Shown here piece after piece: positions 8,075 to 19,954 of a stretch of DNA of 64,000 nucleotides (within the stretch, counting starts at the first letter, position 1; every line of letters starts with the position of its first letter). The stretch spans positions 248,001-312,000 of the forward strand of contig CAWBGE010000021.1 of the NCBI GenBank assembly GCA_963788185.1, given 5' to 3'. The stretch comes from CAIWHR01 sp963788185. Its GTDB lineage: Bacteria > Pseudomonadota > Gammaproteobacteria > Burkholderiales > Casimicrobiaceae. Under the pieces are notes generated by a model. It was not told the origin of the DNA and did no database searches. It was given only the letters and a program-made list of their open reading frames with translations. The translations under genes and the position numbers were made by a program.

Positions 8075-9144
8075 GCGGCCAGGGCCTCCCCGCCCTGTAG
8101 CGAGTCGGGTCGGGCGCCGGACGCGGTTGCGCCTCGCACCTCGACCGGTGACGGCTGATAGTCGAGGCGCTCGCCGCGGGCAGCGAGGGTGTCGAAAAAT
8201 CGGTGGACAGCCGCGAGCTGCGCCCGCTTCGTCGTCACCGCGTTCACGTCGCGGCGAAAGTTCTCGCCGCCGATGAGGTCCTGCGTGTACCAGCCGAGGT
8301 GCTTGCGGGCGACGCGCACCCCGGTGTCCTCGCCATACAGCGCGTAATGATCGTCGAGGTGCGCGGCAATGATCGCGCGCGCCTCATCGACGGCCGGCGG
8401 CGGCAGCAGGTTGCCGGTGTCGAGAAAGTGCCGGATCTCGCGAAAGATCCAGGGCCGCCCCTGCGCGGCGCGGCCGATCATCAGCGCATCGGCCCCGGTG
8501 CGACGCAGCACGTCGCGCGCGTCGGCAGGCGTGCGGATGTCGCCGTTGGCCATCACGGGAATCGCGACGGCCAACTTCACGGCGGCAATCGTGTCGTACT
8601 CTACAGGCCCGATGAAGGCGCAGGCGCGCGTGCGGCCGTGAACCGCCAGCGCCGCCACGCCGGAGTCTTCGGCAATCCGGGCAATCGCGACCGCATTGCG
8701 CTCGCCTGGCGACCACCCGGTACGGATCTTGAGCGTCACCGGCACGTCGACGGCCGCTACGACCGCGCGCAGGATCGCCGCCACCAGCGTCTCGTCGCGC
8801 AGCAGCGCCGAACCGGCGGCCACATTGCAGACCTTCTTCGCCGGGCAGCCCATGTTGATGTCGATGATCTCGGCGCCGTGCTCGACGTTGTAGCGCGCCG
8901 CGGCCGCGAGCTCTGCCGGGTCTGCGCCGGCAATCTGCACTGCGATGGGCGCCGGCTCGCCGGCGTGGTCGATGCGGCGCAGCGATTTCCCGGTGCCGCG
9001 CAACCGCGGATTCGACGCCACCATCTCGGACACCGCGTAGCCCGCACCCATGCGCCGGCACAGCTGCCGAAACGGCCGGTCGGTCACGCCGGCCATCGGT
9101 GCGACGACCAGATTGCTCCCGATGGCGAAGGATCCGATATGCAC
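8071..9144 (-). CDS. dusB: tRNA-dihydrouridine synthase B
   Basis: A 357-residue FMN-dependent TIM-barrel enzyme that reduces uridine to dihydrouridine in the tRNA D-loop. The N-terminus LVVAPMAGVTDRPFRQLCR and the active-site stretch NMGCPAKKVCNVAAGSALL are diagnostic; the Cys of K-V-C is the catalytic acid. The FMN phosphate-binding end MIGRAAQGRPWIF is intact. It is the first gene of the dusB-fis-purH-purD run. A TATAAT promoter element lies 48-53 bp upstream. Confidence 0.97.
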   Translation of the reverse strand: MHIGSFAIGSNLVVAPMAGVTDRPFRQLCRRMGAGYAVSEMVASNPRLRGTGKSLRRIDHAGEPAPIAVQIAGADPAELAAAARYNVEHGAEIIDINMGCPAKKVCNVAAGSALLRDETLVAAILRAVVAAVDVPVTLKIRTGWSPGERNAVAIARIAEDSGVAALAVHGRTRACAFIGPVEYDTIAAVKLAVAIPVMANGDIRTPADARDVLRRTGADALMIGRAAQGRPWIFREIRHFLDTGNLLPPPAVDEARAIIAAHLDDHYALYGEDTGVRVARKHLGWYTQDLIGGENFRRDVNAVTTKRAQLAAVHRFFDTLAARGERLDYQPSPVEVRGATASGARPDSLQGGEALAA

Positions 9145-9191
9145 GATCGGTTGACCGAAAATTGAGCCGGTAAATGCTGCGAGGGGAGCGG

Positions 9192-9197
9192 ATTATA
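9192..9197 (-). promoter_or_regulatory. -10 element (TATAAT) of the dusB-fis promoter with GC-rich discriminator
   Basis: On the minus strand the sequence reads GATTGTATAATCCGCTCCCC: a consensus TATAAT followed at once by a GC-rich discriminator (CCGCTCC). A consensus -35 at the proper distance is not visible. A consensus -10, poor -35 and GC-rich discriminator is the known architecture of stringently controlled promoters such as E. coli dusB-fis. Assignment to ppGpp/DksA control is by analogy. Confidence 0.6.
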
Positions 9198-9300
9198 CAA
9201 TCTTCGTCACGCACGCGGCGCGCCGCCGGCGGCAAAACAACTCCTCGCATTAACGAAGATCAATCCTCCACGATTTATTGTGCGCGATTGGCGCGATTGT

Positions 9301-10461
9301 CTAGTGCAGGCCGAACAGCATCGCGTGCGTGAATGCGCGTTTCAAAGGCGGCAGCGCGTCAAGCAAGGCGAGTGCCAGCCCGCGCGGCCAGCGCGCGAGC
9401 GCGAGGTCGTTGCCGAAGACGCTGACCAGGCCGTGCGTGAACGCAACACCCGCCATGCGGTCAGGCCGCCGCTGCCGCGTGTAGCGCCGCAGCATGGCGC
9501 CGTCGCCGAGCGCATCGCGCGGGGTGTCGACGATGATCTGGCCCAGTTCGAACGCGTCGCGCAATCCGACGTTGAAACCCTGTCCGGCCACCGGGTGCAG
9601 GGTTTGCGCAGCGTTGCCGAGCGCGATGCTGCGCATCGCTGCCGGCTCGTGCGCGTACTCCAGCACCAGCGGAAAACTGCGGCGATCCGCAACACGGGCA
9701 AAGCCGCCGGCACGCGTGCCGAAATGGGAGGCCAGCGCCGCGACGAAAGCGGCGGCGTCCAGTGCCAGCAATTCCTGCGCGCGTTCCGGCGTCGCGGTCC
9801 AGACCAGGCTGTAATGGTCGCCTTCCGGCAACAGCGCCACGGGGCCTTGCGGCGTGAAGCGCTCGTATGCCCTGCCCCGGTGCGGCGCGTCGCACCAGAC
9901 GCGGGCGACGATCGCCGCCTGGCGGTAATCGTGGCGGCGACGGCTGAGGCCGGACATCGCCGCGCCCGTGCCGTCGGCAATCGCCGCCAGGCGCGCGCGC
10001 ATCGGTTCGGCGCCGATACCGTCGCCGTCGATGACGGCATGCGTCGCGTCGCCCGTGACGTCGCGCACGGAGGCACCGTGCCGAATCGTCACCCCGGCGC
10101 GCGAGAGCGCCAGGTCGAAGGCCGCCTGCAGCGCGCGATAGCCGACGACGTACCCCAGGGCGGGCAGCCCCTCGTCAGCCGCGGCGAGGTTCGCTCCGCC
10201 GAAGCCTCCGGCTTGCGAGATGTCGATGTCGGTGATCGCCGTAACGGCGTCGTCGGCGGTGGTCGCCAGCGTGGCCCAGGCGCCGAGGCGCTCCAGGATC
10301 AGCCGCGCGCCGTGCGACAGCGCGAGCGACCGATCGCCGCGCGGGGTTTCGCCCGGTGCCCGCGCGTCGAGGACGACGACGTCGAGATCCGCGTCGGCCA
10401 GCGCCAGCGCCAGCGCCGAGCCCACCGGTCCGGCCCCGACGATCGCCACATCGTGCAGCAT
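9301..10461 (-). CDS. UbiH/UbiF/COQ6-family FAD-dependent ubiquinone hydroxylase
   Basis: About 386 residues from ATG 10461. The Rossmann FAD fingerprint VAIVGAGPVGSALALALA opens the protein. The second FAD motif GNAAQTLHPVAGQGFNVGLRD near residue 290 is the UbiH variant (G-N/D-A-A-x-x-x-H-P-x-x-G-Q-G-x-N). These flavin monooxygenases hydroxylate the polyprenyl-benzoquinone ring in ubiquinone synthesis; UbiH acts at C-6 of the methoxyphenol, but I cannot separate UbiH from UbiF or UbiI with certainty. It follows pepP by 16 bp, an arrangement also seen in E. coli (pepP-ubiH). A longer in-frame start at 10512 would overlap pepP. Confidence 0.9.
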   Translation of the reverse strand: MLHDVAIVGAGPVGSALALALADADLDVVVLDARAPGETPRGDRSLALSHGARLILERLGAWATLATTADDAVTAITDIDISQAGGFGGANLAAADEGLPALGYVVGYRALQAAFDLALSRAGVTIRHGASVRDVTGDATHAVIDGDGIGAEPMRARLAAIADGTGAAMSGLSRRRHDYRQAAIVARVWCDAPHRGRAYERFTPQGPVALLPEGDHYSLVWTATPERAQELLALDAAAFVAALASHFGTRAGGFARVADRRSFPLVLEYAHEPAAMRSIALGNAAQTLHPVAGQGFNVGLRDAFELGQIIVDTPRDALGDGAMLRRYTRQRRPDRMAGVAFTHGLVSVFGNDLALARWPRGLALALLDALPPLKRAFTHAMLFGLH

Positions 10462-10477
10462 CGCGATGCCCGGAGGA

Positions 10478-11800
10478 TCAGCCGCGGCGGCAGGCCGCCT
10501 CGACGTCCGCAACGGTCTTGGGCGTAGCAGCCGTCAGGTTCTCGCTGCCGGCAACGGTGACCAGGATATCGTCCTCGATGCGCACGCCGATGTCGTGGAA
10601 TGCCTCCGGCACGTTATCCGCCGGACGGATGTAGGCGCCAGGCTCGACCGTCAACACCATGCCCGGCGCCAGGCGCGTCGAGGCGCCGCGCAGCTGATAA
10701 GAACCCGCGTCATGCACATCCATGCCCAGCCAGTGCCCGGCGCGATGCATGTAGAACTGCTTGTAGCTGCCGGTCTCCAGCACTTCGTCGAGCGAGCCGT
10801 GGCACAGCCCGAGGTCGATGAAGCCCTGCGCCAGCACGCGCTCCGCCACCTTGTGATAATCGTGAAATTCGACGCCGGGCTTGACCGCATCGATGCAGGC
10901 GAGCTGCGCCGCGAGCACGAGTTCGTATACCGCCTTTTGCGGGCCGCTGAAGCGTCCGTTGACCGGAAAGGTTCGCGTGATGTCCGATGCATAGCCCTGG
11001 TACTCGCAGCCGGCATCGATCAGCAGCAGCTCGCCGTCCTGCAACTGGCGATTGTTGTCGCGGTAATGCAGCACGCAGGCGTTGGGCCCGCCGGCAACGA
11101 TCGAGGGATAGGCCACGGCCTGTGCGCCATGGCACAGGAACTCGTGCGCGAGTTCCGCCTCGACCTGATATTCGAACCAGCCCGGCCGGGTGGCCGCCAT
11201 TGCCCGAACGTGGGCGCCCGACGAGATTTCCGCGGCGCGGCGCATCAGTCCCTGCTCGCGCTGGTCCTTGATGAGCCGCATCGCATCCAGCGCCTGCCGC
11301 ACGTCGACGACGTGCTCCGGCGCGGCAACGCCTGTTCGCACGCGCCCCCGCACTTCGTTGAGGAGATCCGTGACCCGCTTGTCCCACCAGGATGCCTGTC
11401 CCAGCGGCGTGTACAGCGCGGGACGATCGCAGGCGAGATCGGCCAGCACCCGGTCGGCGTCTGCCAGCGGGTACGCCGCGTCGAAGCCGAAGATCTCGCG
11501 CGCCGCCTCCGGACCGTAGCGGAATCCATCCCAGATCTCGCGCTCGGCGTTTTTCTCCCGGCAGAACAGGATGTGCTGATCACCGGCCTCGGCCGCGACC
11601 AGCGCCACCACCGCCTCCGGCTCGGGAAAGCCCGACAGATAGTGGAAATAGCTGTCTTGCCGATACGGAAACAGTGAATCGCGATTGCGCGTCACCTCGG
11701 TCGCCGCCGGCAGCAGGGCGAGGCCGCCCTCGGTGGCTGCCTGCATGTGCTTCATCAACGCAACCCGGCGGTTGCGGAACAACTGGTGATTGTGGTTCAT
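10478..11800 (-). CDS. pepP: Xaa-Pro aminopeptidase P
   Basis: 440 residues with creatinase-like N-domain and pita-bread catalytic domain. The five metal ligands are visible: D in LLLIDAGCEY, D in ASDITRTFPV, H in HWLGMDVHD, E in VLTVEPGAYI and E in GVRIEDDILV, for a dinuclear Mn centre. It removes the N-terminal residue preceding proline. ATG 11800 is chosen because GAGGTG lies 8 bp upstream; the in-frame GTG three codons earlier is that same Shine-Dalgarno. It is divergent from the formyl-THF cyclo-ligase gene and followed by the ubiH-like gene. Confidence 0.96.
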   Translation of the reverse strand: MNHNHQLFRNRRVALMKHMQAATEGGLALLPAATEVTRNRDSLFPYRQDSYFHYLSGFPEPEAVVALVAAEAGDQHILFCREKNAEREIWDGFRYGPEAAREIFGFDAAYPLADADRVLADLACDRPALYTPLGQASWWDKRVTDLLNEVRGRVRTGVAAPEHVVDVRQALDAMRLIKDQREQGLMRRAAEISSGAHVRAMAATRPGWFEYQVEAELAHEFLCHGAQAVAYPSIVAGGPNACVLHYRDNNRQLQDGELLLIDAGCEYQGYASDITRTFPVNGRFSGPQKAVYELVLAAQLACIDAVKPGVEFHDYHKVAERVLAQGFIDLGLCHGSLDEVLETGSYKQFYMHRAGHWLGMDVHDAGSYQLRGASTRLAPGMVLTVEPGAYIRPADNVPEAFHDIGVRIEDDILVTVAGSENLTAATPKTVADVEAACRRG

Positions 11801-11916
11801 CGGCAGCACCTCGATGCGGAGCCGCGATTATAGGCGTACCCGCGGACGCTCCGGGAGTTCGCCGATGGGGAGCGCGAACGACCGTGGACCCACCGGCCAT
11901 TTGCTAACATCGACGG

Positions 11917-12549
11917 ATGACCGACGCCGTACCGACGACTTCCCCCCGATCGGGAACCGCGCTGCGCGAAGCGAAGCTGACGCTGCGTGCGCGCTGCCTT
12001 GCCGCGCGCGACGCGCTGTCCGGTGCGCAGCGCCAGGCGGCCTCCGCGGCGATCGGCGCCGGCATCGCGCGCCTGCCGTCGTTCATCGCCGCGCCTGCGG
12101 TCCTGCTCACGCTTTCGTTTCGCAGCGAGTGGGACACTCGCGCGCTGGTCGATGCGGCGCTGGCGGCAGGCAAGATCGTCGCCATGCCCCGCGTCGATCC
12201 GGCGACGCGGATGCTCGAACTCCACACGATCACCGATCCCGGCAGCGACATCGAACCCGGCCACCAGGGCATTCCCGAGCCGCGCAGCGATTGCCCGCTG
12301 ATACGGCGCGACCGGATCACCTGGGTGCTGGTGCCGGGCATCGCCTTCGACCGAACCGGGGCGCGGATGGGGTACGGCGGTGGCTACTACGATCGACTGC
12401 TGCCGCTTCTGCCGGCTGCGGTATCGCGTGTGGCCGGAGCCTTCGACCTGCAACTGGTCGAACGTGTGCCGATGGCACCGCACGACCTCGGCGTGGACAC
12501 GATCGTCACCGAGACCTGCACGCTTGCCTGCAAGCCGGTGCACCCGTGA
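11917..12549 (+). CDS. 5-formyltetrahydrofolate cyclo-ligase
   Basis: 210 residues. The enzyme converts 5-formyl-THF to 5,10-methenyl-THF using ATP. The C-terminal signature VPGIAFDRTGARMGYGGGYYD is diagnostic of the MTHFS (YgfA/Fau) family, and the N-terminal basic helix (REAKLTLRARCLAARDAL) fits the substrate-binding region. Its stop overlaps the start of the MFS gene (GTGA). In many proteobacteria this gene follows 6S RNA, but only ~116 bp separate it from pepP, too short for that RNA. A possible -10 (TAACAT, 11905-11910) is close to the start and suggests a short leader. Confidence 0.95.
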   Translation: MTDAVPTTSPRSGTALREAKLTLRARCLAARDALSGAQRQAASAAIGAGIARLPSFIAAPAVLLTLSFRSEWDTRALVDAALAAGKIVAMPRVDPATRMLELHTITDPGSDIEPGHQGIPEPRSDCPLIRRDRITWVLVPGIAFDRTGARMGYGGGYYDRLLPLLPAAVSRVAGAFDLQLVERVPMAPHDLGVDTIVTETCTLACKPVHP

Positions 12550-13787
12550 GCGGATCCGCGGCTCCCCCAACCCGGGCGCGCGTGGCGACCATCGCGACCA
12601 CGGCGCTGGCTGCGACGCTGGCAATCCAGGTATTCGCATCGCTCGCCGCAACCGCGACGTCGGTGCTGGCGCCGGAAATCGCCCGCGACTTCGGCGTGCC
12701 GGCGAAACTGATCGGCGTGTTCGTGGGCCTGCTCTACGCGGGCGGGATGGCGGCCAGTCTCGCCTGCGGCCCGCTCATCGAACGCTATGGCGCGATCAGG
12801 GTGTCGCAGGTCTGCGCGCTGTTCTGCGGCACGGGAATCGCGCTCGTAGCCGGCGCCGGTGCGGCATCGCTGCCGGCCGCGCCGCTCGCGCTGGTCGCGG
12901 TCGCGGCGGTGGTGATCGGCGTGGGCTACGGCCCGATCACGCCCGCGTCCTCGCAGGTGCTCGCCCGCACCGCGCCGGCTGCGCGCATGTCGCTGGTGTT
13001 CTCGATCAAGCAAACGGGCGTCCCGGCAGGCGCCGCGCTTGCCGGCGCGGCGCTCCCCGCGCTGGCGCTCGCTTTGGGCTGGCGCGCGACCTTCGTCGCG
13101 GTGGCGATTCTCGGCGCGGCCGTCGTCGCCGCCGCGCAGACGACGCGGCATGCGCTGGACACCGACCGCCTCCCGTCGCGACCGCTCTCGGTGGCCGGAG
13201 TGTTCGCGCCATTGCGCATCGTTTTTGCCTCGCGCGGGCTGGCGGAGCTTTCGCTCGTCGGGTTCGCCTACGCCGCGACGCAGGTCTGCCTGATGAGCTT
13301 CACGGTAGTCTATTTCACCGAAACGCTGGGGTTTCCGTTGCATTACGCCGGCTATGCGCTGACGGTCGCCAATTTCGGCGGCATCGCGGGCCGGATCGGC
13401 TGGGGCGCCGTAGCCGACCATTACATCGCGCCGCGCCGCATGCTCGGCCTCCTCGGGCTCGCCACCGCGTGCTGCGCCGCCGCCACGCTCGCCTTCACGC
13501 CCGCGTGGCCGTGGTTGGGCTTGCTCGCGGTGTGCGCGATGTTCGGGGCCACCGCGATCGGCTGGAACGGCGTGCACCTGGCCGAAGTCGCGCGGCTCGC
13601 ACCCAAGGGTCAGGCCGGCGCGATCACCGGCGCCTGCGGGTTCGTGACCTTCGCCGGCGTCGTGCTGGGTCCGCCTTCGTTCGCGTTTCTGGCCGCGCTG
13701 ACTGAGAGCTATCGCACCGGTTTCGCCGTATGCGGCGCGGGCACCGGACTGCTCGGCCTCTACCTGCTTTCAAACAAGCGAGCGTGA
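12546..13787 (+). CDS. Major facilitator superfamily transporter
   Basis: 413 residues, about 12 hydrophobic segments, and an N-terminus (LAATLAIQVFASLAATATSVLAPEIARDFG) typical of MFS carriers. The loop 2-3 region holds an MFS-A-like motif (GPLIERYGAIRVSQV). The start is GTG 12546, overlapping the upstream stop (GTGA), the only start consistent with the homologous N-terminus. Sequence and context do not reveal substrate or direction. Overlap with the folate gene suggests cotranscription, not a shared pathway. Confidence 0.88.
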   Translation: MSGSAAPPTRARVATIATTALAATLAIQVFASLAATATSVLAPEIARDFGVPAKLIGVFVGLLYAGGMAASLACGPLIERYGAIRVSQVCALFCGTGIALVAGAGAASLPAAPLALVAVAAVVIGVGYGPITPASSQVLARTAPAARMSLVFSIKQTGVPAGAALAGAALPALALALGWRATFVAVAILGAAVVAAAQTTRHALDTDRLPSRPLSVAGVFAPLRIVFASRGLAELSLVGFAYAATQVCLMSFTVVYFTETLGFPLHYAGYALTVANFGGIAGRIGWGAVADHYIAPRRMLGLLGLATACCAAATLAFTPAWPWLGLLAVCAMFGATAIGWNGVHLAEVARLAPKGQAGAITGACGFVTFAGVVLGPPSFAFLAALTESYRTGFAVCGAGTGLLGLYLLSNKRA

Positions 13788-14017
13788 GGGCAGATTTCGG
13801 TGACGGCCGACGCGCGCGGCCGGCGCGCATCGACCGTTTGGCCCCGCCGCGCCAATTGGAATTCATTTCCGACTGATGGTAATGTCGGCCTCGTCCGCGA
13901 TAACGCGCAGCGCTTGCCGCAGTGCAGAGATGCGCGTCGGGCGAGTGCCGCATACAATCCGACCGAGACGCTCGGGCATTCGTACCCGATGCAACCCGCA
14001 ACCTGGAGGAACAGGCG

Positions 14018-16678
<2,661 letters not shown>

Positions 16679-16692
16679 GAGAGGGCGACATC

Positions 16693-18006
16693 ATGAGCAC
16701 GATCGAAGTCAAGGTTCCCGATATCGGCGATTTCAAGGACGTTCCCGTCATCGAGATTTTCGTCAAGGCCGGCGACGTCGTGAAAGCCGAGGACTCGCTG
16801 ATCACGCTGGAATCCGACAAGGCGACGATGGACGTGCCGTCGCCCGCCGCCGGGACGGTCAGGGAACTGAAGGTAAAGCTTGGCGACAAGGTCGCGGAAG
16901 GGGCGGTGGTCCTGCTGCTGGAGGCTGCCGAAGCCGGCGCCGCCAAGGCCGCGGCATCGGGGCCTGCAGCTGTGCCTGCGCCTGCGCACGTCGCCGCACC
17001 CGCGGCACCCGCACCGGCGGCTCCGGCCCCGGCTGCCGCGTCAGCCGTCGCGCCGATGCCGCCCACCGACAACGAAGGCTTCAAGGGCGCCCACGCATCG
17101 CCGTCGGTGCGCAAGTTCGCGCGCGAACTCGGCGTCGACCTCGGTCGCGTCAAGGGCAGCGGGCCGGGCGGGCGCATCACGCAGGACGACGTGCAGGCCT
17201 TCGTCAAGCAGGCGATGAGCGGCGCTGCCGCGCCCGCCGCGGCGGCGGGAGGCGCGATCACCGGCGGCGGCGCGCTCAACCTGCTGCCGTGGCCGAGCGT
17301 CGACTTCGCGAAATTCGGCCCGGTCGAGGCGAAGCCTCTTTCGCGGATCAAGAAGATCTCCGGCGCCAACCTCGCCCGCAACTGGGTGATGATTCCGCAC
17401 GTCACGCAATTCGACGAGGCCGACATCACCGACCTCGAGGCCTTCCGCGTCGCGACCAACAAGCAGCACGAGAAGTCGGGCGTGAAGCTCACGATGCTTG
17501 CGTTCCTGATCAAGGCCAGCGTCGCGGCACTGAAGAAGTTCCCGGACGTCAACGCTTCGCTCGACGGCGACAACCTGGTGGTCAAGCAGTACTGGCACAT
17601 CGGCTTCGCCGCGGACACGCCCAACGGGCTGGTGGTTCCGGTGCTGAAGAATGCCGACCAGAAGGGCGTGCTGCAGATCGCGAAGGAGATGGGCGAGCTA
17701 TCCGCCAAGGCGCGCGACGGCAAGCTCGGCCCCGCCGACATGCAGGGCGGCTGCTTCACGATCTCGTCGCTCGGCGGCATCGGCGGAACTGCGTTCACGC
17801 CGATCATCAACGCGCCCGAGCTCGCGATCCTGGGCGTGTCGAAGAGCGCCTTCAAGCCGGTGTGGGACGGCAAGGCCTTCGTGCCCCGGCTGATGATCCC
17901 GCTGTCGCTGTCCTACGACCACCGGGTGATCGACGGGGCGTCGGCCGCGCGCTTCACCGCGTACCTTGGCAGCCTGCTCGCCGACATGCGGCGCGCGATG
18001 CTCTAA
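16693..18006 (+). CDS. aceF: Dihydrolipoyl acetyltransferase (pyruvate dehydrogenase E2)
   Basis: 437 residues. A single lipoyl domain (1-~77) has the lipoylated lysine in E-S-D-K-A-T-M-D-V. An Ala/Pro-rich linker (~80-125), the E1/E3-binding domain (ASPSVRKFARELGVDLGRV at ~137) and the catalytic acetyltransferase domain follow, with the active site SYDHRVIDGASAARF near the C-terminus. It transfers acetyl to CoA and forms the core of the complex. Its lipoyl domain is almost identical to that fused to the next gene's E3, an internal duplication in the operon. Confidence 0.97.
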   Translation: MSTIEVKVPDIGDFKDVPVIEIFVKAGDVVKAEDSLITLESDKATMDVPSPAAGTVRELKVKLGDKVAEGAVVLLLEAAEAGAAKAAASGPAAVPAPAHVAAPAAPAPAAPAPAAASAVAPMPPTDNEGFKGAHASPSVRKFARELGVDLGRVKGSGPGGRITQDDVQAFVKQAMSGAAAPAAAAGGAITGGGALNLLPWPSVDFAKFGPVEAKPLSRIKKISGANLARNWVMIPHVTQFDEADITDLEAFRVATNKQHEKSGVKLTMLAFLIKASVAALKKFPDVNASLDGDNLVVKQYWHIGFAADTPNGLVVPVLKNADQKGVLQIAKEMGELSAKARDGKLGPADMQGGCFTISSLGGIGGTAFTPIINAPELAILGVSKSAFKPVWDGKAFVPRLMIPLSLSYDHRVIDGASAARFTAYLGSLLADMRRAML

Positions 18007-18024
18007 CCCGCAATCGAGGTCGAC

Positions 18025-19839
18025 ATGAGCACCATTGAAGTCAAGGTTCCCGACATCGGCGATTTCAAGGACGTCCCCGTCATCGAAATCTTCGTCAAGG
18101 CCGGCGATGTGGTGAAGGCCGAAGACTCGCTGGTCACACTGGAGTCCGACAAGGCGACGATGGACGTTCCGTCGCCCGCCGCGGGCACGGTGAAGGAACT
18201 CAAGGTGAAAGTCGGCGACAAGCTCGCCGAGGGGTCGGTGGTTCTGGTTCTGGAGACTGCTGCCGCCGGTGCCACGGTCGCGGCCGCAACGATCCCCGCC
18301 GCGGAGATGGTGCTGCCGGCCAAGGCGCCGGCACCGCTGCCGCCACCCGCCGTTACGGCGCCCGGCGCCGCCGCCTACGCCGGCAAGGCCGACATCGAAT
18401 GCGAAATGCTGGTGCTCGGCGCCGGCCCGGGCGGCTACAGCGCCGCGTTTCGCGCCGCCGACCTCGGCCTGAAAACGGTGCTGGTCGAGCGCTACGCGAC
18501 GCTGGGCGGCGTCTGCCTCAACGTCGGCTGCATTCCGTCCAAAGCGCTGCTGCACGTCGCCGCGGTCAGCGACGAGGCGAAGGCGCTGGCGGAACACGGC
18601 ATCGCGTTCGGCGCGCCGCAGGTCGATCTCGACAAGCTGCGCGCTTGGAAGTCCAAGGTCGTGAGCAAGCTCACCGGCGGCCTCGCCGGCATGGCGAAGT
18701 CGCGCAAGGTCGACATCGTCCGCGGCGTCGGCCAGTTCCTCGACCCGCACCACGTCGAGGTCGAACTGACGATGGGCTCCGCGCAGGACAAGACGGGCGA
18801 GAAGAAGATCATCCGCTTCGCCAAGGCGATCATCGCCGCGGGCTCGCAGGTGGTGGGTCTCCGGCTCAACGGCCAGCCGCTGCCAGACGATCCGCGGATT
18901 GTCGACTCGACCGGCGCGCTCGAACTCGCCGCCGTCCCGAAGAAGATGCTGGTGATCGGCGGCGGGATCATCGGCCTCGAGATGGGAACCGTGTATTCGT
19001 CGCTCGGGGCGCGGCTCGATGTCGTCGAAATGCTCGATGGCCTGATGCCGGGCGCCGACCGCGACCTCGTGAAGGTGTGGGAGAAGGCCAACAAGCACCG
19101 CTTCGACCGCGTGATGCTGAAGACGAAGACGGTGGCGATCGAAGCGAAACCCGACGCGATCCACGTCACGTTCGAAGGCGAGCAGGCGCCGGACGGTCCG
19201 CAAGCCTACGATCTCGTGCTGTCGGCCGTCGGCCGCGCGCCCAACGGGAAGAAGATCTCGGCGGACAAGGCCGGCGTCGCGGTCACCGACCGCGGCTTCA
19301 TCCCCGTCGACGGACAGATGCGCACCAGTGTTCCGCACATCTACGCGATCGGCGACATCGTCGGCCAGCCGATGCTCGCGCACAAGGCGGTGCACGAGGC
19401 GCACGTGGCCGCCGAGGCGGCCGCCGGGCAGAAATCGCACTTCGACGCCCGCGTGATCCCGTCGGTTGCCTACACCGATCCCGAGGTCGCGTGGGTTGGC
19501 ATCACCGAGGACGAGGCGAAGGCCAGGGGCATCAAGGTCCTGAAGGGGCTTTTCCCCTGGGCCGCGTCGGGCCGCGCGATCGCCAATGGCCGCGACGAGG
19601 GCCACACCAAACTGCTGTTCGACGCGACGACGCACCGGATCGTCGGCGGCGGCATCGTCGGCACCCACGCAGGCGATCTCATCGGCGAGATCGCGCTGGC
19701 GATCGAGATGGGCGCCGACGCCGTCGACATCGGCAAGACCATCCACCCGCATCCGACGCTGTGCGAATCGGTCGGCCTCGCCGCGGAAGCGTTCGAGGGC
19801 GTCTGCACCGACCTGCCGCCCGTGCGCCGCAAGGGCTGA
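18025..19839 (+). CDS. lpdA: Dihydrolipoyl dehydrogenase (E3) with N-terminal lipoyl domain
   Basis: 604 residues, about 130 longer than ordinary E3 because of an N-terminal lipoyl domain (1-~77, lipoyl lysine in E-S-D-K-A-T-M-D-V) and an Ala/Pro-rich linker. The flavoprotein part starts near 125 with VLGAGPGGYSAAFRAADLG. The redox disulfide is in G-G-V-C-L-N-V-G-C-I-P-S-K, and the C-terminal His-Glu pair is in IHPHPTLCESV. It reoxidises dihydrolipoyl groups with NAD+. Lipoyl-bearing E3 is known from several betaproteobacteria and Neisseria. Confidence 0.97.
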   Translation: MSTIEVKVPDIGDFKDVPVIEIFVKAGDVVKAEDSLVTLESDKATMDVPSPAAGTVKELKVKVGDKLAEGSVVLVLETAAAGATVAAATIPAAEMVLPAKAPAPLPPPAVTAPGAAAYAGKADIECEMLVLGAGPGGYSAAFRAADLGLKTVLVERYATLGGVCLNVGCIPSKALLHVAAVSDEAKALAEHGIAFGAPQVDLDKLRAWKSKVVSKLTGGLAGMAKSRKVDIVRGVGQFLDPHHVEVELTMGSAQDKTGEKKIIRFAKAIIAAGSQVVGLRLNGQPLPDDPRIVDSTGALELAAVPKKMLVIGGGIIGLEMGTVYSSLGARLDVVEMLDGLMPGADRDLVKVWEKANKHRFDRVMLKTKTVAIEAKPDAIHVTFEGEQAPDGPQAYDLVLSAVGRAPNGKKISADKAGVAVTDRGFIPVDGQMRTSVPHIYAIGDIVGQPMLAHKAVHEAHVAAEAAAGQKSHFDARVIPSVAYTDPEVAWVGITEDEAKARGIKVLKGLFPWAASGRAIANGRDEGHTKLLFDATTHRIVGGGIVGTHAGDLIGEIALAIEMGADAVDIGKTIHPHPTLCESVGLAAEAFEGVCTDLPPVRRKG

Positions 19840-19861
19840 AGAGGCACCGCGCCGCCGGGCG

Positions 19862-19891
19862 GCCGGAACGCGCAACGCGGCGGCTTCCGGC
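19862..19891 (+). terminator. Weak stem-loop after lpdA
   Basis: GCCGGAA and TTCCGGC form a perfect 7-bp stem with a 16-nt GC-rich loop, preceded by a smaller GCCGC/GCGGC hairpin. No U-tract follows, so factor-independent termination is doubtful. It could reduce read-through from the PDH operon into the hydratase-like gene or protect the PDH mRNA end. Confidence 0.3.
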
Positions 19892-19954
19892 GCGCTGCCG
19901 CGAGCCATGGCACGCGCGCACGCTCGCCGCGAAAACGTTGGAGGACCGCCAGCA

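Noticed and set aside
9280..10527. Plus-strand open frame opposite the ubiH-like gene
   Set aside because: Arg-rich translation without domains; the minus-strand gene has both FAD motifs.
11801..11916. Possible 6S RNA upstream of the formyl-THF cyclo-ligase gene
   Set aside because: The usual neighbour of this gene, but the gap is only ~116 bp and shows no long hairpin with a central bubble.
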